The notes beneath the pieces are model-generated. The model worked only from the letters and a program-made list of their open reading frames with translations, was not told the DNA's origin and made no database searches. From a virus: DNA of 59,160 nucleotides. Below are positions 1 through 7,706 of the stretch, one piece after another; position 1 is the stretch's first letter; each line of letters opens with the position of its first letter. The stretch is from IMG/VR virus record IMGVR_UViG_3300042516_004109, positions 1 through 59,160 of that record; one strand, written 5' to 3'. Both the position numbers and the translations under genes were made by a program.

Positions 1-2
1 AT

Positions 3-170
3 AACATCTTTGACTTTATTCGAATTTGGGACAAGAAGATTTCTGATGATATCATCTATCCCAAAGTGTCAAGAAAGGTGCGCAAGTATGGTGCTTTTCT
101 TGCGGTGAATGTTGACAAGTATAAACTCTTGACAAAAGAAACTTTACTTGCTCAACGGAATACTATATAA
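3..170 (+). CDS. 59: Probable gp59-like helicase loader, C-terminal fragment
   Basis: The window opens inside a reading frame that runs to a TAA at 168-170, giving about 55 residues of the C-terminus. The visible segment, rich in basic and aromatic residues (IRIWDKKISDD, then KVRKYGAFLAVNVDKYKLLTKETL), resembles the C-terminal end of T4 gp59. That protein loads the gp41 helicase onto gp32-coated forks. The assignment rests on this short match and on position, because gene 59 directly precedes gene 32 in T4. The start is outside the window. Another replication protein cannot be excluded. Confidence 0.55.
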   Translation, partial: NIFDFIRIWDKKISDDIIYPKVSRKVRKYGAFLAVNVDKYKLLTKETLLAQRNTI

Positions 171-174
171 TAAT

Positions 175-240
175 ATGGTAATGAAGAAAGTGGATAAGCA
201 AAATACAATTTATACAACGCTATACGGAGAATACAAATGA
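175..240 (+). CDS. 21-codon mini-ORF in the gp32 leader
   Basis: A short frame begins at ATG 175 (alternative ATG 181) and ends in a TGA that shares bases with the gp32 start as ATGA. The peptide is basic and aromatic (MVMKKVDKQNTIYTTLYGEYK splits as MVMKKVDKQN then TIYTTLYGEYK). The GGAG that should serve gp32 lies inside it. No convincing ribosome binding site precedes it. It could be a leader peptide coupling translation to gp32, or chance. T4 gp32 regulates its own translation through its leader, so this region is worth noting, but coding is unproven. Confidence 0.25.
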   Translation: MVMKKVDKQNTIYTTLYGEYK

Positions 241-1133
241 GTTTATCAAATCTAAAGAAGGGTTCGTCCCTTGATAAGTTGAAGAAGGCAGTTGAGCAAT
301 CTTCTGCTGGTAATACTGGTGGCAAGAACGTTGATGATCGTTTCTGGCAACCAGAGGTTGATGCCGCTGGTAATGGTTATGCAGTAATTAGATTCTTAGA
401 CACTCCTGCAGTAGATGGCGACGATGGGCTCCCTTGGTGTCAAATATGGTCCCATGGTTTCCAAGGTCCAGGTGGTTGGTACATTGAGAACTCTCTCACT
501 ACTATGGGCAAGAACGATCCAGTTTCTGAGTACAACACTGTTCTTTGGAACTCTGGCATCGAAGCAAACAAGGAAATCGCTCGTAAGCAGAAGCGCAAGT
601 TGACATACATCGCAAATGTGCTTGTCGTCTCTGATGCAAAGCGTCCAGAGAATGAAGGAAAAGTTTTCCTCTATAAGTTTGGTAAGAAGATCTTTGATAA
701 GATCAAGGAAAAACTTGAGCCTCAGTTTGCTGATGAGACGCCGCTGAATCCGTTTGACTTTTGGAAGGGTGCGAACTTCAAGGTCAAGATTCGTCAGGTC
801 GAAGGCTATCGTAACTACGATAAGTCTGAGTTCGAGGCTGCTGCTCCATTGTTCGCTGGTGATGATGCTCAGATTGAAAAGGTCTGGAAGTCTGCTCACT
901 CGCTCAAGGATTTCTTGAAGCCTGAGAACTTCAAGACCTATGACGAACTGAAGGCAAAGTTGAACAAGGTTCTTGGTGCTGGTGGCGTTGCTGGTGCAAC
1001 TGCTACTCGGATTGATGACGAGGAGGCTGATGCTCCTGTTGTTCGTTCTGCTCCTGCCAAGAAAGTGACGGCTGAAAGTGTCAGCGTCGATGACGACGAT
1101 ATGGCGTTCTTTGAGCGTCTGGCAAAAGACTAA
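237..1133 (+). CDS. 32: gp32 single-stranded DNA-binding protein
   Basis: This 298-residue protein matches T4 gp32 (301 residues), the cooperative ssDNA-binding protein of replication, recombination and repair. The N-terminus has the basic LAST-type cooperativity region (SLDKLKKAV). The OB-fold core includes WCQIWSHGFQGPGGWYIEN and the KRKLTYIANVLVVSD segment. The C-terminus is the expected acidic tail (VDDDDMAFFERLAKD) that recruits partner proteins. The start has GGAG about 8 nt upstream. Of the T4 zinc ligands (His64, Cys77, Cys87, Cys90), only the histidine (SHGF) is kept. The cysteine positions are replaced in IENSLTTMGKNDPVSEYN, so the zinc site appears lost. A strong terminator follows. 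Confidence 0.95.
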   Translation: MSLSNLKKGSSLDKLKKAVEQSSAGNTGGKNVDDRFWQPEVDAAGNGYAVIRFLDTPAVDGDDGLPWCQIWSHGFQGPGGWYIENSLTTMGKNDPVSEYNTVLWNSGIEANKEIARKQKRKLTYIANVLVVSDAKRPENEGKVFLYKFGKKIFDKIKEKLEPQFADETPLNPFDFWKGANFKVKIRQVEGYRNYDKSEFEAAAPLFAGDDAQIEKVWKSAHSLKDFLKPENFKTYDELKAKLNKVLGAGGVAGATATRIDDEEADAPVVRSAPAKKVTAESVSVDDDDMAFFERLAKD

Positions 1134-1175
1134 ACATCGCTTATAAGCACGGTGTGCGTTCCATAGTGATGTTTG

Positions 1176-1204
1176 GGGGGACTAGAAATAGTCCCCCTTT
1201 TTTT
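1176..1204 (+). terminator. Rho-independent terminator of gp32
   Basis: A perfect 9-bp stem (GGGGGACTA at 1176-1184 with TAGTCCCCC at 1189-1197) closes a GAAA tetraloop and is followed by seven T residues at 1198-1204. It ends the plus-strand gp32 transcript. The opposite strand has no U-tract, so it should not terminate the convergent minus-strand gene, whose stop codon (1203-1205) touches the T-run. Confidence 0.95.
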
Positions 1205-3878
1205 ATGCAATAATCGCTGAAGTAAATGATGTTGGGTGAGCAAAATCTCTTGATATTGCTCGATTAAATGCATTTTCATCTGATCTAGTTGATGCTTTTT
1301 GCATTGGCTGGTTTGGTGGTGGAGTTGCTTGTTTACCGCCGCCACTCGAATTATTGACTACCATTGGTGCTGCTGTTGGTGGTGCCGCTTGTGCAGTCAT
1401 TTGTGATGATGCCAGTTGAGCAGAACCTTGAGCAACTTGATTTCCTGTTGTACTTACTACAGGAGTTAATTGCGCACTACTAGAAGGAGCTGCAGCGACC
1501 ATGGAAGGTGCTGCTGTTGAAGGTGCTGCAGCGACCATGGAAGGTGCTGCTGTTGAAGGTGTTGCAGCGACCGAAGGTGCTGCTGCAGGAGGTGCTGCTG
1601 AAGGTGCTGCAGCGAACATGGAAGGTGCTGCTGCAGGAGGTGCTGCTGTAGTTGAACCGCCACCACCACCACCACCTCCACCGCCTCCACTAGCTGGTGC
1701 ACCAGCAGAGGCAACGAGACCACTCTCTCCAGAATATGCATTCACTTTAGCAAGAATTTCTGCGCCATAACCTTTTGTTAAATCTAGATTACCACCAATT
1801 GCTTTTGTAACTGCATAATTTGCTGTCTTTTGATCTGCAAAATCTTGCTTACCCTTTAGAGCTGTCATCACATATGACGCAGAGATTTTGGCTGCAACTG
1901 TAGGGTCATTGGCTAAATCTGGATTTTTCACAAGATCTTCACCAACCTTTTTTCCATAAAATCTGTAATTATTTTTGCCAGTTAATTGAATGTATCCTCT
2001 ACCGCGATACTTAAATCCATCTCCAGGTTCAGTATTGCCCATTGATTGTCCAATTGACGTATCCTTACCATACATCAACTCACCCATCGATGTTGGACTA
2101 GATTTAATTTGTGTCAATTGTGCATCATCGTATCTTGCTGCACGCTTTCCAAAAATTTTGCGAATTCTATCAAGAGCTGTATTCTTGTAATTCATATTTT
2201 CAGAAATTGGTTTAAAATTAGATTCTTTTTTAATATTTGCGAGCAAGGCAATTTGAGCAAATTTATTATTCAGACCAGCCTCTTGCATTGCAATATTGAT
2301 AGGTGATCCAGTCATATTTTTTATATCACTACTCACTGACTTATCTGTTTCTGCAAGACTTTGAGTTATACCTGCTTCAGTTGAAGATACATCAATAGAC
2401 CCTCTGCTACCGCCGCTGCCACCGCCAGTTCCACCGCCGCCAGTTGCAGCAGTTACAGGACCTGATCTCGCAGCTGCAGTTGCTGTTGAAACAGTTGATG
2501 ATCCAGGCATTGCACCTCGATTGGCTGCACTTACAGGAGAAGCTGGCGGTTTAGGGGCTGGTGCTGCAACTGCAGCTGCAGACTTAACGCTTAATTTCAA
2601 TGCATTATATTTTTCAGGATTGGCGTTAATTCTGGCAATAGCATCGCGAGCTGTTGCACTTCTCTTATCTCCTGGACCATAAGCATCAATAAGATCTTTA
2701 TATTCTTGTGGTAAATCATTGAGCCCATATTTCTTACCATCTACTATGTAACCAGTAGTTGCACCTTTAGGATCGTAAAGAACTTTGAGACCATAAATTC
2801 GCTCTAACTCTTTCATAGGTTTCTTTGCTTCATCTGCTGCTTTGCCTGAAGCCATGTAAGCAGCACCACCTACGACTAATCCTACGGTTCCAATAGCTGT
2901 AGCTGCCACTGTAGCACCAGGTGCTGCTGCTCTCGCATATCTTAATGCGCGGAGAGCGTTAGTTTTGAATTTACCTGGTTTTTTGTTTGTTTTTGGGTTT
3001 GGGCGATTTCTTCTTCTATCTGGTGTATCTATATCAAAGCCATCATCGCCAGAATTATTTTTTCGTATTAGATCATCAAGTTTTTGATGAATTGATTTAT
3101 TATTGTCTTGACCTAAACTTTTTAGAATCGATTCTACCGTATCCGCTAAACGAATCATTGGATCTTCATCTGCCGCAATTGCTGCGCTCAATGCATCTGT
3201 TCTAGAGATACCTGTGTTTCCTCGTTTTACTGCACCAGTTTCTTTAAACTGCGCAAAGGTTGCATCTGAACTTTTAGCAAATTTTCCTTTAGCGTCTCGA
3301 TATAAGGTTTTTCCAGTTGTTGGATCAATCTCTGATTTAAATCCTCTATTTACAAGAGTAAATTTTGCAAGGGCGCGTACATTTTTTTTAATCTCTACAA
3401 TATCACGCACTAAATTTTTAAAACCTGAGATATCATCTCTTTTTTTGACACTTTTTATTTTGTCTTTATCATTTTTTTTATCTAGATCGAACTTTGCTCG
3501 AGCTTCTTTAACTCGATCAGCAGATTCCATTTTTTCAAGACCGAGATTTTTAAACAAATCACCTAAATCTTTTCCAAGTAGACCCTCAAAAAATGCTTGT
3601 CGACGACCTGTCGTCCCTTTTATCGCAATGGCATATTCTTTTGCCATTTCAGACCTTGCTGATGCTGATGCAAAGGCACCTCCGATAAGCCCCTTTCCTT
3701 CTCTTGCAGCTGCGGCTGCAGCATCTGCCGCTTTTTCATATGCAGCTGAACGCTGTGAACCTTTAGAGGATTTTTTATTCTTTGCAACTTCTTTGATGAT
3801 ACTATCCAAAACACCTTTTGGTGCATTTGGTAATTCTCTCTTTAAAGTTTCTTGTAATTTTTTTGGATCTATTTCCAT
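1203..3878 (-). CDS. Large tail protein with GH19 lysozyme domain; probable tape measure/hub protein
   Basis: This is an 891-residue protein. Residues 1-310 are mostly helical and charged. A glycine/alanine-rich hydrophobic segment at roughly 317-343 (TAIGTVGLVVGGAAYMASG) looks membrane-spanning. Residues about 520-690 match GH19 chitinase/endolysin domains: a candidate catalytic Glu in ANIKKESNFKPISENMNY, and GNTEPGDGFKYRGRGYIQL. The C-terminal 170 residues are a poly-Gly run and Ala/Pro repeats, ending in a conserved-looking RSDENAFNRAISRDFAHP segment. It lies directly downstream (6 nt) of the gp26/gp51 pair. A long helical protein with a membrane segment and a muralytic domain at that position is typical of tape-measure proteins. 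I infer it digests peptidoglycan at entry. A baseplate hub or spike role is the alternative. The exact T4 counterpart (gp29?) is not established from sequence. Confidence 0.7.
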   Translation of the reverse strand: MEIDPKKLQETLKRELPNAPKGVLDSIIKEVAKNKKSSKGSQRSAAYEKAADAAAAAAREGKGLIGGAFASASARSEMAKEYAIAIKGTTGRRQAFFEGLLGKDLGDLFKNLGLEKMESADRVKEARAKFDLDKKNDKDKIKSVKKRDDISGFKNLVRDIVEIKKNVRALAKFTLVNRGFKSEIDPTTGKTLYRDAKGKFAKSSDATFAQFKETGAVKRGNTGISRTDALSAAIAADEDPMIRLADTVESILKSLGQDNNKSIHQKLDDLIRKNNSGDDGFDIDTPDRRRNRPNPKTNKKPGKFKTNALRALRYARAAAPGATVAATAIGTVGLVVGGAAYMASGKAADEAKKPMKELERIYGLKVLYDPKGATTGYIVDGKKYGLNDLPQEYKDLIDAYGPGDKRSATARDAIARINANPEKYNALKLSVKSAAAVAAPAPKPPASPVSAANRGAMPGSSTVSTATAAARSGPVTAATGGGGTGGGSGGSRGSIDVSSTEAGITQSLAETDKSVSSDIKNMTGSPINIAMQEAGLNNKFAQIALLANIKKESNFKPISENMNYKNTALDRIRKIFGKRAARYDDAQLTQIKSSPTSMGELMYGKDTSIGQSMGNTEPGDGFKYRGRGYIQLTGKNNYRFYGKKVGEDLVKNPDLANDPTVAAKISASYVMTALKGKQDFADQKTANYAVTKAIGGNLDLTKGYGAEILAKVNAYSGESGLVASAGAPASGGGGGGGGGGGSTTAAPPAAAPSMFAAAPSAAPPAAAPSVAATPSTAAPSMVAAAPSTAAPSMVAAAPSSSAQLTPVVSTTGNQVAQGSAQLASSQMTAQAAPPTAAPMVVNNSSGGGKQATPPPNQPMQKASTRSDENAFNRAISRDFAHPTSFTSAIIA
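1492..1575 (-). repeat. 36-bp tandem repeat coding an Ala/Pro linker
   Basis: Two near-identical 36-bp units (1492-1527 and 1528-1563) and part of a third encode repeats of the type AAPSMVAAAPST in the C-terminal linker of the GH19 tail protein. They sit beside a (GGT/GGC)n poly-glycine tract at about 1660-1690. This is a low-complexity flexible tether and probably varies in length between related phages. Confidence 0.8.
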
Positions 3879-3884
3879 TTATTT

Positions 3885-4082
3885 TTATCTTCTGCGTTGC
3901 ATTTCTAACATCTTCATCTTTTCATTTTGCTCTTTTACCATCTCTTGTAGCATAGTTATGTAAATTTGTTTTTCCCAAGGTATCAGATTATCTAACTCAC
4001 TTAAAGAATACTTATGATGTTGCATCAATGAAAAATTAGTTGTATAGTAATTTTTCAAGTTCTCATAACCAAGAATTAATCG
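3885..4082 (-). CDS. 51: gp51-like baseplate hub assembly factor, -1 frame extension of gp26
   Basis: An open frame of 65 codons follows gp26 in the -1 frame and ends at TAA 3887-3885. It has no ATG until codon 20 (position 4025), so an independent start would give only 46 residues; a TTG at 4058 is also possible. The peptide has the short HHKYSLSELDNLIPWEKQIY motif, then a charged helical tail (MLQEMVKEQNEKMKMLEMQRRR). This resembles small gp51-type hub proteins and the T-domains of tail-assembly chaperones. The gp26 frame carries a T TTT TTC slippery heptamer immediately before its stop. I therefore interpret this as the frameshifted C-terminus of a roughly 303-residue gp26-gp51 fusion. Identity with T4 gp51 is by position and pattern. 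Confidence 0.6.
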   Translation of the reverse strand, partial: RLILGYENLKNYYTTNFSLMQHHKYSLSELDNLIPWEKQIYITMLQEMVKEQNEKMKMLEMQRRR

Positions 4083-4795
4083 AAAAAACTTAGAATACCC
4101 TCCACATGCACATTATGCACGAATTGACATTTGCTGCATGTCAGTTCCTGTTCTAGAACTACACGAGGGCTGGTTAAGAAAAACTGCTTGATATTTTGCA
4201 CTTGATCAAGCGTTAAATTATCAAAGAATGCCATTAATTCTTCTTTTGTGACAGAGTTTTTTTTGTAAACTTGATCTTGATCATAGATATAATCAAGATA
4301 CTCTGCAATTATCTCATATCCACCATCATCAAATTTATCATCTAATGCTGCTTGTGGAATCGATATCGATGGATAATTAAACTTAACTCCCACATTTTCT
4401 GTTAATTTGATAATACTAGAATGATTTTCTATATCTTGATACTTGATATTTTTTAATAGAAGATCAAATTCTGTAGCATGACCACATTCTTTATCCTCTA
4501 CAACATTGTTACATGTATGGATCATCTGGGCTGTTTCGCCGACTGAGTTAATTCGCAGATGTAAAAAGAACATCTCAACATCAAATGTTGGAAGATTGTC
4601 GACATCTATTTCATCTATACAACAATTTGTAATGATTTGTTTGATAGTTGATGTGATTTCATTTAAATTGTCTGCTTCTTTTGCAATCAAAAGAAGTTTT
4701 TCTTCTTTAACAAGAAATGGTCGAAAACGAATATTCTTATCAAGCGATTTTAAATACACTTCATGTATAGGATGTTCAATTTTTGGCAAAGGCAT
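4076..4795 (-). CDS. 26: gp26-like baseplate hub assembly protein
   Basis: This 239-residue protein resembles the T4 baseplate hub family containing gp26 (208 residues in T4), which acts in assembly of the central baseplate hub. Visible features are the N-terminal PKIEHPIHEVYLKSLDKNIRFRPFLVKEEKLLL segment (split here as PKIEHPIHEVYLKSL and RFRPFLVKEEKLLL) and cysteines near HTCNN, KECGH and a CSKC pair close to the C-terminus, which could bind zinc. The gene lies between the gp19-fold gene and the gp51-like frame, in the T4 order 26-51. Its last codons hold a candidate -1 slippery site. If tail-assembly chaperones of other phages are the right model, gp26 and the frameshifted product would handle the tape-measure protein encoded next. 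Confidence 0.8.
   Translation of the reverse strand: MPLPKIEHPIHEVYLKSLDKNIRFRPFLVKEEKLLLIAKEADNLNEITSTIKQIITNCCIDEIDVDNLPTFDVEMFFLHLRINSVGETAQMIHTCNNVVEDKECGHATEFDLLLKNIKYQDIENHSSIIKLTENVGVKFNYPSISIPQAALDDKFDDGGYEIIAEYLDYIYDQDQVYKKNSVTKEELMAFFDNLTLDQVQNIKQFFLTSPRVVLEQELTCSKCQFVHNVHVEGILSFFD
4082..4103 (-). promoter_or_regulatory. Candidate -1 programmed ribosomal frameshift signal
   Basis: On the minus strand GGAGGG (4103-4098) lies 9 nt upstream of the heptamer T TTT TTC (4088-4082). The heptamer is in frame with gp26 codons agT TTT TTC, two codons before the gp26 TAA. A purine-rich internal Shine-Dalgarno-like element about 10 nt before a slippery heptamer is the arrangement that stimulates -1 shifting in E. 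coli dnaX. Slipping would lead straight into the open gp51-like frame. Only a weak 4-bp stem (TTCT/AGAA) is seen downstream. Confidence 0.6.
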
Positions 4796-4817
4796 AATTT
4801 ACTCCACAGTTTAAAAA

Positions 4818-5552
4818 TTAATAACTACCACTTGCACCACCACCAGCAAATCCTCCTCCTCCACCACCTTGAAAGGGTGGTTGTGTTGTTTGCGGTCTTG
4901 ATGATGGTCGTTGATCGGTGACAGGTGGTTGAGAACCAGAGGCAGGTTGACTTGGATTCGATGGGGTTCTACCATCTTTATATACTGCTCTCTCTAGATC
5001 ACCAGTTAACCAGTACTCATATCTAAATGTTACAGCGAGACGATGAATTCCATCATCTGCCCAATTTAAATTCATTGGTGCAATTGATGTAGGAAATATA
5101 TTGTAGAATTGCACTTTGTACATGATTATTGGGCGATCATCTTCTCCCTCAACTCCTTGGGTTGTAGCCTCTGCAAATTGATTGATTTCAAGCGATGGAG
5201 CTAGATATGCAATTCTATAATTTGGATTATAACTTGTATTAAATGGAATAACAAGATTTAGCCATTTATCAAATAATTTTTTCTCCCAGAAATCACCAGA
5301 GCAAATAAATGTTAATGTTAGATCTCCAAATGTAGGAAAAGAGGCAACTGGTGCAGCAACACCATAGTAGCGACCGTCGACGGTATTTACAGTATATCCT
5401 GGGAGTTCTGTTGTTTCGCATTGAAAGCGAAGGTCAGTGGCATCTAAACCTAATCTGGTTGGTGCAGTAATTCTAACATCGAATTTCGAAGTTTTTGCGA
5501 AATCATCATGTTTTGCAAAATGATCTCTAAATTGATTTATATTAAATGCCAT
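4818..5552 (-). CDS. gp19-fold tail tube/baseplate protein, possibly gp54-like
   Basis: This 244-residue protein opens with MAFNINQFRDHF, nearly the same as the tail tube protein at 50420 (MAFNVNQFRTQL). It keeps the tube-fold landmarks: the ETTELPGYTV loop, GDLTLTFICSGDFWEKKLFDKWL, and the closing INYRFEYW-like strand (AVTFRYEYW). A proline/serine/glutamine linker and a glycine-rich tail follow residue 185. gp48 and gp19 are assigned elsewhere, so this may supply the gp54 role (tube initiator on the baseplate), but that is inference. It starts at a TAATG junction with the upstream gene, implying translational coupling. Confidence 0.7.
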   Translation of the reverse strand: MAFNINQFRDHFAKHDDFAKTSKFDVRITAPTRLGLDATDLRFQCETTELPGYTVNTVDGRYYGVAAPVASFPTFGDLTLTFICSGDFWEKKLFDKWLNLVIPFNTSYNPNYRIAYLAPSLEINQFAEATTQGVEGEDDRPIIMYKVQFYNIFPTSIAPMNLNWADDGIHRLAVTFRYEYWLTGDLERAVYKDGRTPSNPSQPASGSQPPVTDQRPSSRPQTTQPPFQGGGGGGFAGGGASGSY

Positions 5553-6100
5553 TAAGATCTATACACCATCTTTTCAAAAGGAAGAAATATTGCTGTTTCC
5601 CAATTATCTGGCTCGATATAAATTAATGGAGACATGATATGAGAAAACAAATAACGCTTTATGCAAGGTTCAATTAATCGATATCTTCTAGATTTAGAGA
5701 GTAAATCATATGACAATCTAAACTTTGTCGTATCATCATATTTATCATTACTTATAAAGTCATGTAAACGATCTAAAAGAACTAAACGACTTGACGGGTC
5801 TAAGTAATGTAGATTTAATCCTAGGAACCCATCACTATATGTTTCCATAGGAAGAACCAGTGGAAATTTGTCCCACATCGGAAGAATGTCTTTAAGTTTA
5901 GGGTCATAATGATACAGGTACATTCTTCCTACAAAGGCTTGCGACGAAATTCGTTTTGCATCATTTAGAAGATTAGATCGATTAGACGGAATCTTGAGTT
6001 TTGAGAGCTGTGCTCCAATAAATCCACGAGCTGCCTCGGTGCGAGGTTTAATGCCTGCGGCTGTCATCTCTTTATTCAATTTATCAAATAATGATGGCAT
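5552..6100 (-). CDS. 2: gp2-like DNA end protector/head completion protein (tentative)
   Basis: This 182-residue protein has the conserved pattern MYLYHYDPKLKDILPMWDKFPL, then GFLGLNLHYLDPSSRLVLLDRL, and a C-terminal SPLIYIEPDNWETAIFLP. That pattern is found in a myovirus family often labelled gp2, the DNA end protector that binds packaged DNA ends and protects them from RecBCD. It is shorter than T4 gp2 (about 274 residues). It is preceded by gp4 at a one-base-overlapping TAATG, and in T4 genes 2 and 4 are neighbours. The family label comes from memory of annotations and could be wrong; a virion structural role is safe. Confidence 0.5.
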   Translation of the reverse strand: MPSLFDKLNKEMTAAGIKPRTEAARGFIGAQLSKLKIPSNRSNLLNDAKRISSQAFVGRMYLYHYDPKLKDILPMWDKFPLVLPMETYSDGFLGLNLHYLDPSSRLVLLDRLHDFISNDKYDDTTKFRLSYDLLSKSRRYRLIEPCIKRYLFSHIMSPLIYIEPDNWETAIFLPFEKMVYRS

Positions 6101-6534
6101 TAGATACCTATATCTTTTTCAGTAACAACCTTAAACTGCCAATTTCGATCTTTACAGTATTCTACAGCAGCCTTCCATTTTGCTTCATTTACACCCCAAG
6201 TCATAACCTCATTGATGTATTTTCGAGTTATTTTGCTTCTTTTCTCTGGGGGTTCAGCCTGACTTTTTGGCTTAACTTCGAGAATCATCGCCTCTAGAAT
6301 CCCTTGTTTGTTCCGAACTCTTGCAAAAAAGTCAGGAAAATATCGATGCCAACGATTGTCTATTGGAGATAAATAGGGTATTATAATCTCCTCATTAGAC
6401 CATTCAATTACATTTGAATTTATATCCAAGTGTGTCATAACTCGGCGTTCCCACAGAGATCTATACCAGATGTTTGTAGGATCACCTAAATATTTGTTAG
6501 TATTCTTAGGACTAAATTTACCAGAGTAAGCCAT
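6100..6534 (-). CDS. 4: gp4 head completion protein
   Basis: This protein matches T4 gp4/gp50, needed to finish the DNA-filled head before tail attachment. Conserved blocks are AYSGKFSPKNTNKYLGDPTN, WYRSLWERRVMTHLD, WSNEEIIIPYLSPIDNRWHR, YFPDFFARV and ILEVKPKSQ, followed by NEVMTWGVNEAKWKAAVEYC. The E-x(n)-D...EVK arrangement resembles TnsA/restriction-type nuclease folds. I chose ATG 6534 (144 codons) because MAYSGK is the family's normal start and it avoids overlap with the divergent gp48 gene. The longer frame from 6567 adds eleven unconserved residues. A minus-strand CTAAATA lies at 6546-6540, very close to this start. Confidence 0.9.
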   Translation of the reverse strand: MAYSGKFSPKNTNKYLGDPTNIWYRSLWERRVMTHLDINSNVIEWSNEEIIIPYLSPIDNRWHRYFPDFFARVRNKQGILEAMILEVKPKSQAEPPEKRSKITRKYINEVMTWGVNEAKWKAAVEYCKDRNWQFKVVTEKDIGI

Positions 6535-6560
6535 GCATTTATTTAGTAGAGAACAATATA

Positions 6561-7706
6561 ATGTCAATTATTGATTTAAAAATTGCAAGAGGTCCAAATA
6601 AGCTCTTCGAAGGAACTAATTTTGATTTTAAAGATTTAAGATTTCCTCCAGGCGTTGGTAATAATCCAAGGCTATTACATTCTATAAAATTTACTCCTAC
6701 TGTTCAGAATAAATCTAGTTATACTGTAACAAAAACGACAGGTCCAAGTGCGGCAGATGTAAATCGAGCGGGTGGTGCGCAACTTGGAAGTAATACAGAT
6801 CCATTTGGTGTTGGTTCTGCTTTAGGAATTACAGCGGGATTAGGTACACTTGGTGGTATAGCTGCAATAGGGAAGGCGGTTGATGATATCTCGAAAGGTG
6901 ATATTGGTGATGTTGCTAAAGTTGGGATCAATGCTGCGGGTGGTGCAGTAGCTGGTGTTGGGAAGGGTGCATTAGCTGGTGCAATAATTAGTGCAATTGA
7001 TCTAACGAGAAAAACTCGAAGAGCTGCAGGTTCAATTACTCTCTATATGCCCGATACTGTAACTCAAACTCAAGTAGCGAACTATGATGCAGTTTCTATG
7101 ACAGAGGCTTTTGGAGATGCTGGATTGATAGCGCAAGCAGGTGGATCTGTAATTGAAAGTGCGTTTGCTGCAGCAAAGTCAGATAGCATTAATTTCGGTC
7201 AAACACCAGGTTCAGGTGCTATAGCAGAGGTTGGTGCGAAAGTTGCAGGAGCAACTGGAGCATTTGGTGGAAATATTGAAAAAGCACTTTTATTTTCTGC
7301 TGGAGTTGCAAAAAACCCACAGGTTGAATTACTATTTGAAAACATTGCAAATAGAGAATTTCTTTTCGACTTCAAGTTTGTGCCAAGAAATCCACAAGAG
7401 TCGAAAGATATTATTAAAATTATTCAAACCTTTAGATTTTTTGCTGCACCTGAAATTCCAACATTAGGAAAAGGTCGCTATTTTATACCACCATCAGAAT
7501 TTGATATCCAGTTTATGGTTGGCAATAAAATAAATCCAAATCTTCCTCTTATCTCAACATGTGTGTTAGAAGGCATTGATGTAAATTACGGCAGCGCAGG
7601 ACAATGGACTGCATTTTTTGATGGTATGCCAGTTGAAATTTCAATGCAGCTTCGATTTAAAGAAGTCGAAATTTTGCACAAAGAACTTATACAACAAGGT
7701 TACTAA
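6561..7706 (+). CDS. 48: gp48 baseplate tail tube cap
   Basis: This 381-residue protein corresponds to T4 gp48 (364 residues), which caps the baseplate hub and starts tube polymerisation. Visible features are the N-terminal KFTPTVQNKSSYTV block, a glycine/alanine-rich hydrophobic stretch at about residues 85-145, SITLYMPDTVTQTQVANYD, and the C-terminal tube-like part (FKFVPRNPQESKDI, then GRYFIPPSEFDIQFM). It is the first gene of the long plus-strand structural cluster and overlaps gp53 by one base (TAATG). Divergent gp4 lies 27 nt away. Confidence 0.8.
   Translation: MSIIDLKIARGPNKLFEGTNFDFKDLRFPPGVGNNPRLLHSIKFTPTVQNKSSYTVTKTTGPSAADVNRAGGAQLGSNTDPFGVGSALGITAGLGTLGGIAAIGKAVDDISKGDIGDVAKVGINAAGGAVAGVGKGALAGAIISAIDLTRKTRRAAGSITLYMPDTVTQTQVANYDAVSMTEAFGDAGLIAQAGGSVIESAFAAAKSDSINFGQTPGSGAIAEVGAKVAGATGAFGGNIEKALLFSAGVAKNPQVELLFENIANREFLFDFKFVPRNPQESKDIIKIIQTFRFFAAPEIPTLGKGRYFIPPSEFDIQFMVGNKINPNLPLISTCVLEGIDVNYGSAGQWTAFFDGMPVEISMQLRFKEVEILHKELIQQGY

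Noticed and set aside
171-236. Sigma70 promoter for gp32 (TATACA/TATACG boxes)
   Set aside because: No acceptable -35 box at 16-18 bp from either candidate.
1203-3878. Host-lysis endolysin reading of the GH19 gene
   Set aside because: The domain is embedded in an 891-residue protein with a long helical N-terminus, membrane-like segment and flexible linker, placed after gp26/gp51. A virion protein fits better than a free endolysin.
3214-3963. 249-codon plus-strand frame opposite the GH19 tail protein
   Set aside because: It is a shadow of the 891-residue gene, with no recognisable domain and biased composition.
6540-6546. Minus-strand CTAAATA as late promoter of gp4
   Set aside because: It lies only about 6 nt from the gp4 start, which would give an almost leaderless message. 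Not called without start mapping.
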